Positions 51,150-60,983 of a stretch of 64,000 nucleotides of DNA are shown here, piece by piece. Below the pieces are notes generated by a model. The model searched no databases. It was not told where the DNA came from and was given only the letters and a program-made list of their open reading frames with translations. The stretch comes from CAYZHM01 sp964478225 (GTDB lineage Bacteria > Pseudomonadota > Alphaproteobacteria > Micavibrionales > Micavibrionaceae): the NCBI GenBank assembly GCA_964478225.1, contig CAYZHM010000001.1, positions 124,001 to 188,000 of the forward strand, read 5' to 3'. The number at the start of each line of letters is the position of its first letter. Position 1 is the stretch's first letter. The position numbers and the translations under genes are program-made.

Positions 51150-52141
51150 TGAAAAAGTTTTTGATCACAACGGCCCTTGTGGCATTCATTGGTTTATCCA
51201 CGCCCGCTTTCGCTCATGAAGGCGAAGATCACGCCGCCGCCCCAGGCACCGAAGAAACCACTCAGGTGACGAGTATTATAGAGTTATCCGAGACGGCGAT
51301 TAATAATCTCGGCATTAAAACAGTGAAAGCGGCCATCGCTCCGCGCGCGACGACGATCGATGTGAACGGGATCGTCGAGTTCCTACCGGAACGCCAAGCC
51401 ATCGCCAGCGCGCGGGCGGCGGGACGGGTGTCGGAAATCAATGTCAAGGTGGGCGAGAAAGTTACCAAAGCCCAGAGCCTTTTAACCATCCAGCCGATCT
51501 TTGTCGGCAGCTCTCCGGTCTCCATCCCGTCGCCTCTTGATGGCTACGTGACCAAGCAGAACGTCGTTCTGGGGCAGTCCGTCACACCGGAAGCCGGATT
51601 GATGGAAATCGGGGATTCTTCGGAAGTGTTGGTGCGCGGTGTCATGTACGAAACACCGGATGTCGCCAAGGTTCAGGTCGGCCAAAATGTCAGCGTCAAT
51701 AGCAGTTTGATCGGCAATATGCCGCTGAAGGGTAAAGTACAGCGCATGGACGGTGCTTATGATCGCGGCAGCCGCACTTTGAACGTCTACGCCCTGGTTG
51801 AAAATCCTGACCGCAGATTGCTTGCCAATATGCAGGTTGTTCTGTCCGTCGAGGTGACCGAACCTGCCGATATTTTGACCGTCCCTGTCAAAGCTATCTT
51901 GGGCGAAAGCGGCGAACAATTTGTTTTTGTGAGAAGCGGCAACGCGTTCGAACGTCGTAGCGTAAAACTGGGCGCGAAGTTCGGAGCCGAGCGCGAAGTG
52001 CTGGAGGGCGTGTTTCCCGATGAGGAAGTGGTGACGGTTGGAAACTACCAGCTGCAATTCGCCAAATCGGCTGAAGCCAAAAAAGACGCTCCTGCGGCGG
52101 AAGGTAAAAAAGAAGATGACGGTCACGATCACGAGCATTAA
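51149..52141 (+). CDS. cnrB: RND efflux periplasmic adaptor (CzcB/CnrB type)
   Basis: 330 residues. Signal peptide, then a His/Glu start AHEGEDH. HlyD/lipoyl-type domain seen in ASARAAGRVSEINVKVGEKV and IPSPLDGYVTKQNVVLGQSV, the usual barrel (VRGVMYETPDVAKVQVGQNV) and a membrane-proximal part. The C-terminus is His-rich (DDGHDHEH), a metal-binding feature known from CzcB-like adaptors. It joins CnrC and CnrA. Confidence 0.9.
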   Translation: MKKFLITTALVAFIGLSTPAFAHEGEDHAAAPGTEETTQVTSIIELSETAINNLGIKTVKAAIAPRATTIDVNGIVEFLPERQAIASARAAGRVSEINVKVGEKVTKAQSLLTIQPIFVGSSPVSIPSPLDGYVTKQNVVLGQSVTPEAGLMEIGDSSEVLVRGVMYETPDVAKVQVGQNVSVNSSLIGNMPLKGKVQRMDGAYDRGSRTLNVYALVENPDRRLLANMQVVLSVEVTEPADILTVPVKAILGESGEQFVFVRSGNAFERRSVKLGAKFGAEREVLEGVFPDEEVVTVGNYQLQFAKSAEAKKDAPAAEGKKEDDGHDHEH

Positions 52142-52174
52142 CCGGCGCGCGATCCGTGAATAAAGGATTATAAA

Positions 52175-55100
52175 ATGTTGAATGCAATCATCCAATTTTC
52201 TTTGAAGAACAGACTGTTGGTCGTCGCGGCCTCGGCCTTGCTGATGGTTTACGGCGTATTTGTAATCAGCAAGCTCCCTGTTGACGTTTTTCCTGACCTC
52301 AACCGTCCGACGGTCACAATCTTTACCGAGGCCGAAGGGCTGGCACCGGAAGAAGTCGAGGCTCTGGTCACCTGGCCGCTTGAAACAGCGGTCAATGGGT
52401 CAACAGGTGTTGAGCGTGTGCGCTCGGCCTCCGCTATCGGCCTTTCCATCGTCTGGGTCGAGTTCGGCTGGGATACCAATATTTATACGGCCCGCCAGAT
52501 CGTGGCCGAAAAGCTGCAGCAGGCGCAGGAAACCCTGCCGCAGGACGTTCGCCCCGTCATGGGGCCGATTTCATCCATCATGGGCGAGATCATGCTGGTG
52601 GGCTTGACCAGCGAGGATCCAAAGATCGGCGGCATGGATTTACGCACCATCGCCGAGTGGAATATTCGTAACCGCATTCTTTCCATTTCCGGTATCTCGC
52701 AAGTTTCGGTGATCGGCGGCGAACTAAAACAGTATCAGGTACTGGTCGACCCTTTGAAACTCAAAAACTACGGCGTCACGCTGCATGACGTCGAGGCCAC
52801 GATTGAAGGTTCAAACATCAACGCCACAGGCGGATTCCTGCTCTCGGATTATCAGGAAAGCCTGATCCGTAACGTTGCTAGGGTTAAAACCATTGAGGAT
52901 CTGGCGAAATCGCCGCTCCCCCAGGATAATGGCAGTCCGACGCCGCTGACCCTCGATCAGGTGGCCGATATCAAGCTGGGCGGGCCGCTCGCCAAGCGCG
53001 GGGATGCCAGCGTCAACGGCCAATCCGCCGTCATTCTTTCCATTCAAAAGCAGCCAGGCGCCGATACGATTAAGCTCACCGGGGCAGTCGAGGCGGAACT
53101 CGCCAGTATTCAAAAAACCTTGCCCGAAGGCGTAAAAATTCACGGCGAGATATTCAAACAAGGAACCTTTATCGAGCGCGCGATCAAGAACGTCGAGGAA
53201 GCATTGCGCGACGGGGCTATTCTGGTCGCCATCGTTCTATTCCTCTTTTTGCTGAATTTCCGCACGACCTTTATCACCCTGACCGCCATCCCGATGTCCT
53301 TCGTTTTGACGGCCATCGTTTTCCAATATTTCGGCTTGAGCATCAACACCATGACCCTGGGCGGTCTGGCTGTCGCCATCGGCGAGCTGGTCGATGACGC
53401 GATTGTCGATGTGGAAAACGTCTTCCGCCGTTTGCGTGAAAACCGCCAGGCCGAAAAGCCGCGCAATCCGCTGCAGGTTATTTATGAAGCTTCCAGCGAG
53501 GTACGGAACTCGATTGTCTTCGCAACCATCATCGTGGTGTTAGTCTTCATCCCGCTCTTTGCGATGGGCGGCATCGAGGGCAAAATATTCCTGCCGCTTG
53601 GAATTGCGTATATCACGTCTATCGTCGCATCTTTGTTCGTTTCGCTCACACTGACACCAGCGCTTTGTTCTTATCTGTTGCCTAAAATGAAGCGCATGAG
53701 CGACGAGCATGATGGATGGCTTATCCGCAAGGTTAAAGGAGCGCAAAAGCGCGTCCTGAACTTCGCCTTTCCGCATAGCCGATTGGTGCTGACCTTCGTC
53801 GCGTTGATTACGCTCGGTGTCATGGCGATGGTGCCGTTTTTTGGCAAGGAGTTTTTGCCGCAATTTAATGAAGGATCGGTAACGATCAACATCCTGACCC
53901 CGCCCGGCACCAGCCTTGCCGAGTCAAATCGTATTGGCACGATTGCTGAAAACCTGATCCGTCAGGTGCCGGAAGCATCCGAGACGGGCAGACGGACAGG
54001 CCGCGCCGAGCGCGACGACCACGCAGAAGGCGTACATTCGAGCGAGATCGAGGTTGAGTTGAAGGAATCCGAGCGTTCCCGCGCCGATATCTTGGCCGAT
54101 ATCCGCAACCGTCTGGATGAAATTCCAGGCATCGCCGTCAATATCGGGCAGCCGATCTCCCACCGCATCGACCACATGATGAGCGGCGTTCGCGCCCAGA
54201 TGGCCATCAAGCTCTTCGGCACCGATCTTGACGTGCTGCGCGCCAAGGCAGAAGAAATCCGTCAGGCGATGAGCGAAGTCGAGGGCGTGGTCGACCTGTC
54301 CGTGGAAAAACAAGTTCTGATTCCGCAGGTGCATGTGCTGTTTGACCGCGAGAAAGCGGCGTCCTATGGCCTCTTGTCGGGTGAAGCCGCCGAATATGCC
54401 GAGCTTGCCATGCAGGGCAAGGCTGTCGGGCAGGTTCTGGACGGGCAGCGCACCTATGATATCGTCATGCGCCTGTCCGATGCCGCCCGTAACGATGTCG
54501 AGGCGATTAAGCAGATTCCTGTCGATACCAAAGACGGCAATGTCGTGCCGCTTCAGGCGATTGCCACCGTGCAGGATGCTAAGGGGCCGAATATCATCAA
54601 CCGTGAGAATGCGCAGCGCCGGATCGTCATCCAGGCCAACGTGTCCGACCGCGACCTCGTGGGCGTGGTGCAGAAGGTGCAAGCCGCCATCGATAGCAAG
54701 GTAAAATTGCCGCAAGGATATTACGTCACCTATGGCGGTCAGTTTGAAAGTCAGGCCAGTGCCTCGCGCCTGATCGCGCTTTTGAGCCTGTTCTCCCTCG
54801 CGGGCATGTTCATGGTTCTCTATGTCCACTTCAAGAGCGCCAATCTTGCCCTGCAGGTCATGACGTCCATCCCGCTTGCCTTTATTGGCGCGGTGATCGG
54901 CGTTTGGCTGTCCGGCGGCGTGTTCTCGATTGCCACCATGGTCGGTTTTGTAACGCTGACAGGCATTGCCGCCCGCAACGGTATCATGATGATCGCTCAC
55001 TATATCCACCTGATGGAGCATGAAGGCGAGAAGTTCGATCTGGCTATGGTGTATCGCGGCACGTCCGAGCGGATCATCCCCGTGTTGATGACCGCGCTGA

Positions 55101-55297
55101 CCGCCTCTCTGGCTCTCATCCCTCTGGTGATCGCCGCCGACGAGCCAGGCCGCGAATTGTTGCATCCGGTCGCCGTGGTCATCTTCTGCGGTCTATTCTC
55201 CAGTACCTTGCTTGACCTTACGGTGCGTCCGCTTGTGTTCTGGAAGTTCGGCAAAAAGCCAATCTCAACCTTGTTACCCCAAGCCATAACCCCATAA
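52175..55297 (+). CDS. cnrA: Heavy-metal efflux RND transporter (CzcA family)
   Basis: 1040 residues, full-size RND proton/metal antiporter. Seen: N-terminal helix VVAASALLMVYGVFVISKLP, VDVFPDLNRPTVTIFTEAEG (porter domain start), VAIGELVDDAIVDVENVFRR in helix 4 near residues 400-418 holding the acidic proton-relay residues, and TLTGIAARNGIMMIAHYIHL near the end. The helix-4 motif is not the DFG-type of CnrA/CzcA, so the substrate is uncertain despite the Cnr-like regulators. The symbol is by position. Confidence 0.85.
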   Translation: MLNAIIQFSLKNRLLVVAASALLMVYGVFVISKLPVDVFPDLNRPTVTIFTEAEGLAPEEVEALVTWPLETAVNGSTGVERVRSASAIGLSIVWVEFGWDTNIYTARQIVAEKLQQAQETLPQDVRPVMGPISSIMGEIMLVGLTSEDPKIGGMDLRTIAEWNIRNRILSISGISQVSVIGGELKQYQVLVDPLKLKNYGVTLHDVEATIEGSNINATGGFLLSDYQESLIRNVARVKTIEDLAKSPLPQDNGSPTPLTLDQVADIKLGGPLAKRGDASVNGQSAVILSIQKQPGADTIKLTGAVEAELASIQKTLPEGVKIHGEIFKQGTFIERAIKNVEEALRDGAILVAIVLFLFLLNFRTTFITLTAIPMSFVLTAIVFQYFGLSINTMTLGGLAVAIGELVDDAIVDVENVFRRLRENRQAEKPRNPLQVIYEASSEVRNSIVFATIIVVLVFIPLFAMGGIEGKIFLPLGIAYITSIVASLFVSLTLTPALCSYLLPKMKRMSDEHDGWLIRKVKGAQKRVLNFAFPHSRLVLTFVALITLGVMAMVPFFGKEFLPQFNEGSVTINILTPPGTSLAESNRIGTIAENLIRQVPEASETGRRTGRAERDDHAEGVHSSEIEVELKESERSRADILADIRNRLDEIPGIAVNIGQPISHRIDHMMSGVRAQMAIKLFGTDLDVLRAKAEEIRQAMSEVEGVVDLSVEKQVLIPQVHVLFDREKAASYGLLSGEAAEYAELAMQGKAVGQVLDGQRTYDIVMRLSDAARNDVEAIKQIPVDTKDGNVVPLQAIATVQDAKGPNIINRENAQRRIVIQANVSDRDLVGVVQKVQAAIDSKVKLPQGYYVTYGGQFESQASASRLIALLSLFSLAGMFMVLYVHFKSANLALQVMTSIPLAFIGAVIGVWLSGGVFSIATMVGFVTLTGIAARNGIMMIAHYIHLMEHEGEKFDLAMVYRGTSERIIPVLMTALTASLALIPLVIAADEPGRELLHPVAVVIFCGLFSSTLLDLTVRPLVFWKFGKKPISTLLPQAITP

Positions 55298-55308
55298 AGG
55301 AGACCATC

Positions 55309-55791
55309 ATGAAAAAACTACTACTGACCGCCGCTATCATTGCCTTGACAGGGTTACAGCCCGCTCTGGCTCATGAAGGCGAAGATCATTCAAAAACGGA
55401 ACAACATGGCCAACACGAAACCTCGGCCATTCATGACGAGGCCACCCAGATAACGACCAAAGACGATGCCCTCAAAGTAATGCGTGACGGCGTGTCGTTT
55501 ATGGATGAAGCCGTAAACAAACACAAAGCTGACTTATTTGCCGGTGGAAAAGTAATGGATCAACTCCATGATGTGACGGTTCATATTGAAGAAGCGGCCA
55601 AGTTTCTTGAAAGTGACACTGCAAATATAGATCCAGCAAAGAAGGCTCGTTTGTCCAGCGCAATCAAACAACTCGTAAAAACCACAACGGACTTCCATGT
55701 CGCTACGCACGATAAGAATATCGATAAAACCTTGGTTGAACTCAAAAAAACCCAAGGCGCGTTGAAACTGGTCGAATCTGCTTTGAAATAG
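55309..55791 (+). CDS. Periplasmic His-rich protein
   Basis: 160 residues. Signal peptide (LLLTAAIIALTGLQPALA), then HEGEDHSKTEQHGQHETSAIHDE, a His/Glu-rich metal-binding start that begins with the same AHEGEDH as cnrB. The rest is a helical bundle (RDGVSFMDEAVNKHKADLFA; DPAKKARLSSAIKQLVKTTT). Likely a periplasmic metal-binding helper of the pump; the family is not named. 11 bases after cnrA. Confidence 0.7.
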   Translation: MKKLLLTAAIIALTGLQPALAHEGEDHSKTEQHGQHETSAIHDEATQITTKDDALKVMRDGVSFMDEAVNKHKADLFAGGKVMDQLHDVTVHIEEAAKFLESDTANIDPAKKARLSSAIKQLVKTTTDFHVATHDKNIDKTLVELKKTQGALKLVESALK

Positions 55792-55801
55792 GGAGGACGT
55801 T

Positions 55802-56056
55802 ATGAAGGGAATATTACTCGCTTTAGCTGCAGGAACGCTGTTTCTTGCAGGTTGCACTACGGTTCCAGCACCTTCTCTTGAAGAGCAGATGCAGGGAAAA
55901 ACACAGGCAGAACGCGCGGTTTTTCTTAAAGAAAAATGCCTTGAAGAAGCCTCGTATCGTTACATGGGCAAATACCGGAGCAACAGCTCAGGTCATGTGT
56001 CCCGCATGACGGATATCTGCAATGCCATGTCGGGCGAGATGGCAAAAACCAAATAA
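55802..56056 (+). CDS. Small lipoprotein, 84 aa
   Basis: Lipobox LAGC near residue 18 (LLALAAGTLFLAGCTTVPAP) marks a lipid-anchored protein. Mature part has two Cys and many charged residues (EEQMQGKTQAERAVFLKEKC). Found 10 bases after the His-rich protein gene, so same operon. No known family; a role near the outer membrane in metal handling is inferred from context. Confidence 0.7.
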   Translation: MKGILLALAAGTLFLAGCTTVPAPSLEEQMQGKTQAERAVFLKEKCLEEASYRYMGKYRSNSSGHVSRMTDICNAMSGEMAKTK

Positions 56057-56071
56057 TCGAGGAGAAAACTC

Positions 56072-56953
56072 ATGAAACTACTTCACGCATTGCTCATTAC
56101 TACGATCTTGACCACAGGGGCCGCGGCCTATGCCGCAGGCGATCATGCTGGCGGTCACACTTCCAACGCTCCCGCCGCCACAAGCATGTCTCATGATGCG
56201 ATGGGGCATGGTGGCGAGAGAATGGAAGTCATGGCCGCACAAAATATGGTCAAGCTGGCGCTTGAGCCAGCCGCACCTTTGCAGGCGGGAAAGACCACGC
56301 AAGTGACCGTAAAGCTGAATGCTGTTGCCGACGGCAAACCTCTGACGCTGGATGATCTTAAGGAAGCGCATACCAAGAAACTGCACTTGCTGGTCGTCGA
56401 TCCGACGCTGACTGATTACCATCACATTCATCCTGTGGCGGGTGAAAAGCCTGGCGAGTATGTATTCGATTTCACGCCGCTTAAAAACGATACTTATCGC
56501 GTTTGGGCGGATGTGATCCCCGTTGCCACGGACAAGCAGGAGTATGTGCAAACCGACATGGGAACGCCCGCCAAGGAAAAGGCCAGCATTGATAAGGCCA
56601 CGAGCATGATGGCAACGGTGGACGGATACACCTTTACCCTGGCATTGGACGGAGAGCCGAAAGCGGGCAGCCCCGTGATGGGCAACGTCACCGTTACCAA
56701 GGACGGTCAGCCTTTTACCGGATTGGAGCCTGTGATGGGTGCTTTCGCGCATGTGGTCGGATTCACCGAAGATTATAATTCCGTCCTCCATGTCCATCCG
56801 ATGGGCAAAGAGCCGACAAGCGATGCCGAGCGTGGCGGGCCGAAACTGGAGTTCCATATCGAGCCTGAGAAAGCGGGCTTTGTGAAATTGTTCGCTCAAG
56901 TGCGGATTGGCGGGAAGGATATCTTCGCGCCGTTCGGAATAACCGTGAAATAA
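56072..56953 (+). CDS. Periplasmic protein with two HxHP motifs
   Basis: 293 residues. Signal peptide (LLITTILTTGAAAYAAG), then a His/Met-rich stretch. Two similar beta-sandwich-like halves each end in a DYHHIHPVA or VLHVHPMGK motif, resembling YtkA-type domains found near metal transporters. The repeated His/Met motif suggests metal binding, perhaps copper. Co-transcribed with the efflux block. Exact role unknown. Confidence 0.65.
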   Translation: MKLLHALLITTILTTGAAAYAAGDHAGGHTSNAPAATSMSHDAMGHGGERMEVMAAQNMVKLALEPAAPLQAGKTTQVTVKLNAVADGKPLTLDDLKEAHTKKLHLLVVDPTLTDYHHIHPVAGEKPGEYVFDFTPLKNDTYRVWADVIPVATDKQEYVQTDMGTPAKEKASIDKATSMMATVDGYTFTLALDGEPKAGSPVMGNVTVTKDGQPFTGLEPVMGAFAHVVGFTEDYNSVLHVHPMGKEPTSDAERGGPKLEFHIEPEKAGFVKLFAQVRIGGKDIFAPFGITVK

Positions 56954-56974
56954 CCCCCGAAAAAGGAGAATACG

Positions 56975-57397
56975 ATGAAGACGTTTTTACTGGCACTTAT
57001 GATGGCCTTGACCACACTTACTCCCGCGATGGCCGAGGATACCAGCCATGCACATGACAGCGCTTGGCTTAAACCTACCGAGGCGCAGTATGTGTGTATG
57101 ATGAACAATAAGGTTTTCGATAAACCGCAAATTGCGATCGAAGTTGAAGGCAAGACCTATTACGGCTGCTGCCCGATGTGCGCGGATAAGCTGAAGAATG
57201 ACGTATCTTTGCGCACGGCAACCGATCCTTTTAGCGGGAAACCTGTCGATAAGGCCAGTGCCGTCATCGGTGCGGATACGCATGGCATGACATACTACTT
57301 CGAGAGCAAGGAAAACTTTGATAAATTCGCCAGCGGTCCGATGCCTTCCATGGACGGCGGCATGGAAATGAACGGCCACGGTGACCACAAACACTGA
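56975..57397 (+). CDS. Periplasmic Cys/His metal-site protein
   Basis: 140 residues. Signal peptide (LLALMMALTTLTPAMA). Seen: AQYVCMMNNKVFDKPQIAI, then YYGCCPMCADKLKNDVSLRT and DPFSGKPVDKASAVIGADTH, the layout of TRASH/YHS-type metal-binding domains with the Cys-Cys-Pro-Met-Cys centre, then a His-rich tail (HGDHKH). Likely a periplasmic copper or heavy-metal chaperone. Ends the efflux operon before a terminator. Confidence 0.65.
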   Translation: MKTFLLALMMALTTLTPAMAEDTSHAHDSAWLKPTEAQYVCMMNNKVFDKPQIAIEVEGKTYYGCCPMCADKLKNDVSLRTATDPFSGKPVDKASAVIGADTHGMTYYFESKENFDKFASGPMPSMDGGMEMNGHGDHKH

Positions 57398-57415
57398 TTG
57401 TTATAAAAATTACCG

Positions 57416-57451
57416 AAAAAAGCCTATCGATAGCGCCGATAGGCTTTTTTT
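57416..57451 (+). terminator. Rho-independent terminator of the efflux operon
   Basis: AGCCTATCG pairs with CGATAGGCT around a 7-base loop and is flanked by A-rich and T-rich tracts. Closes the cnrYXH-CBA plus accessory operon before csoR. Confidence 0.9.
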
Positions 57452-57480
57452 TATGGCTTGATTATGCGGGGCTTAGTACT

Positions 57481-57501
57481 ATATACCCCTATAGGGTATA
57501 T
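57481..57501 (+). promoter_or_regulatory. CsoR-type operator palindrome
   Basis: ATATACCC-N5-GGGTATAT is a perfect palindrome of the form bound by CsoR regulators. It lies 20 bases before the csoR ATG and overlaps a plausible -10 region; a TTGATT at 57458-57463 stands 17 bases upstream of it. Copper release of CsoR would open the csoR-copA promoter. Confidence 0.75.
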
Positions 57502-57520
57502 AAATAAATGGAGAAAAACG

Positions 57521-57805
57521 ATGGCAGCCCATAAACACCCGTCCCACGACGCTGAGATTAAACGTTTGAACCGGATCGCGGGGCAGATCGAAGGGGTAAA
57601 GAAAATGGTCGACGAAGGCCGCTATTGTCCTGAAATCCTCTCCCAGCTGCGAGCCGTGCGCTCGGCGGTCAAAGGCATCGAAACCGAGATCCTGCGCCGT
57701 CATTTGTCTTCATGCGTGACGAGCGCCATGCAAAGCGGCGACAAGGCCAGTCGCATGAAGTCTATCGAGGAAGTCACCCGTTTATTTTCAAAATTTGACG
57801 AATAA
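57521..57805 (+). CDS. csoR: Copper-sensing regulator CsoR
   Basis: 94 residues from the ATG at 57521 (GGAGA upstream); a longer start at 57458 would read through the operator. DUF156-type helical regulator. The copper ligands C36, H61 and C65 have the same spacing as Mycobacterium tuberculosis CsoR (GRYCPEIL and RRHLSSCV), and RLNRIAGQIEGVKKM is the DNA-binding start. No formaldehyde (FrmR) or nickel (RcnR) ligand pattern. Controls itself and copA. Confidence 0.93.
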   Translation: MAAHKHPSHDAEIKRLNRIAGQIEGVKKMVDEGRYCPEILSQLRAVRSAVKGIETEILRRHLSSCVTSAMQSGDKASRMKSIEEVTRLFSKFDE

Positions 57806-57817
57806 GGAGCATCAGCC

Positions 57818-60049
<2,232 letters not shown>

Positions 60050-60121
60050 GATTCGCGCATGCTGTGGTGGTGGAGGCGGCAAACCGATAATGTATGTCTG
60101 CATAGAAACTAGCAATGAGAA

Positions 60122-60149
60122 CTGACGGCCAAAAAAGCCGTCAGCTCTT
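60122..60149 (+). terminator. Terminator after copA
   Basis: CTGACGGC (60122-60129) pairs with GCCGTCAG (60137-60144) around a 7-base loop, then CTCTTT. The T-tract is short, so strength is uncertain. Confidence 0.6.
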
Positions 60150-60226
60150 TAATGGTCCCCTAGAAACCGACAATAATAACGCTGGATTTTGCTCTTCAGA
60201 GTATGTTTAATTATCAGCGTTATTCA

Positions 60227-60234
60227 CACCGCCA
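60227..60234. repeat. CACCGCCA, possible right attachment copy
   Basis: Same octamer as the 3' end of tRNA-Ser (40673-40680). It is followed by CTTTC where the tRNA end is followed by TTTC. It lies in the gene-free 60050-60295 spacer between copA and host-like genes. Short, so it may be chance. Confidence 0.35.
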
Positions 60235-60295
60235 CTTTCCTGTGTTGTAAGCGCCCTTAATATAGGACTATTCTGGAAAAGTTGGATGCCCTGCC

Positions 60296-60916
60296 ATGTT
60301 TAAATCTTTGCAAATTACTCTTGTTTCGTTCTTTTTGTGGCTTTTGACCTTTATAAATTTGGCTTTGATTGTATTTGCGGGAATCTTTTTTGTAACTTTT
60401 TATAAATCCCAGGCTCCCTCTTCTGTTGCTTCTGCTCCGCTCTCTGAGAACACAGCGAATTCTGAGCTTGATGTGGATGCGCTCAACGCATACGGGGTTG
60501 CCGTTGCCCGCGCTGGATTGATGGATTGCGCTGAACCTATGAATGATCTTACAGAACGGCTTTTAGCCGGGAAAAAGATTGGAATCTACCGATTCCCGGT
60601 GGTTGATAATAATTTTGTAAGTTTGTCGGCTGAGGTTGCTGTGGAAGGCGGCGCGACAATTTATATGACATTCAACGTGGCGCAAAATGATCATGGTTCC
60701 TGTCAAATTGCATACGAGTCTATATCAGATTGGGCAAATTCATGTGAGGAAGTTGCCACAACTGTGTTTCCTGATTTTATTCCAACCCGAAAACTTTTGA
60801 ACCGTGTTGTGCTGTTACGCCACGCAGCCAACGACAACCGGAAGGTTTTTACCATGCCGGTTGAAAGCGGTTGCGTCGCTCTTGAGAAAGAAGTTGTCTA
60901 TACTTCCAAGAGTTAA
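60296..60916 (+). CDS. Membrane-anchored hypothetical protein, 206 aa
   Basis: One hydrophobic N-terminal segment (about residues 8-33) then a soluble, probably periplasmic domain with four Cys (DCAEPM, SCQIAY, SCEEVA, GCVALE), which may form disulfides. No family recognised. Host-like composition shows the island has ended. Next to the autotransporter but with a 67-base gap. Confidence 0.65.
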   Translation: MFKSLQITLVSFFLWLLTFINLALIVFAGIFFVTFYKSQAPSSVASAPLSENTANSELDVDALNAYGVAVARAGLMDCAEPMNDLTERLLAGKKIGIYRFPVVDNNFVSLSAEVAVEGGATIYMTFNVAQNDHGSCQIAYESISDWANSCEEVATTVFPDFIPTRKLLNRVVLLRHAANDNRKVFTMPVESGCVALEKEVVYTSKS

Positions 60917-60983
60917 GCCTTTTAAGCCTTGTCATCCCTATGGTTGCATTTAAAATTAATGCAAAAAAGAGCGCGTCTCAACA

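Noticed and set aside
53924..55165. 413-codon minus-strand frame, His-rich
   Set aside because: Antisense to the RND transporter, whose conserved helices lie on the plus strand.
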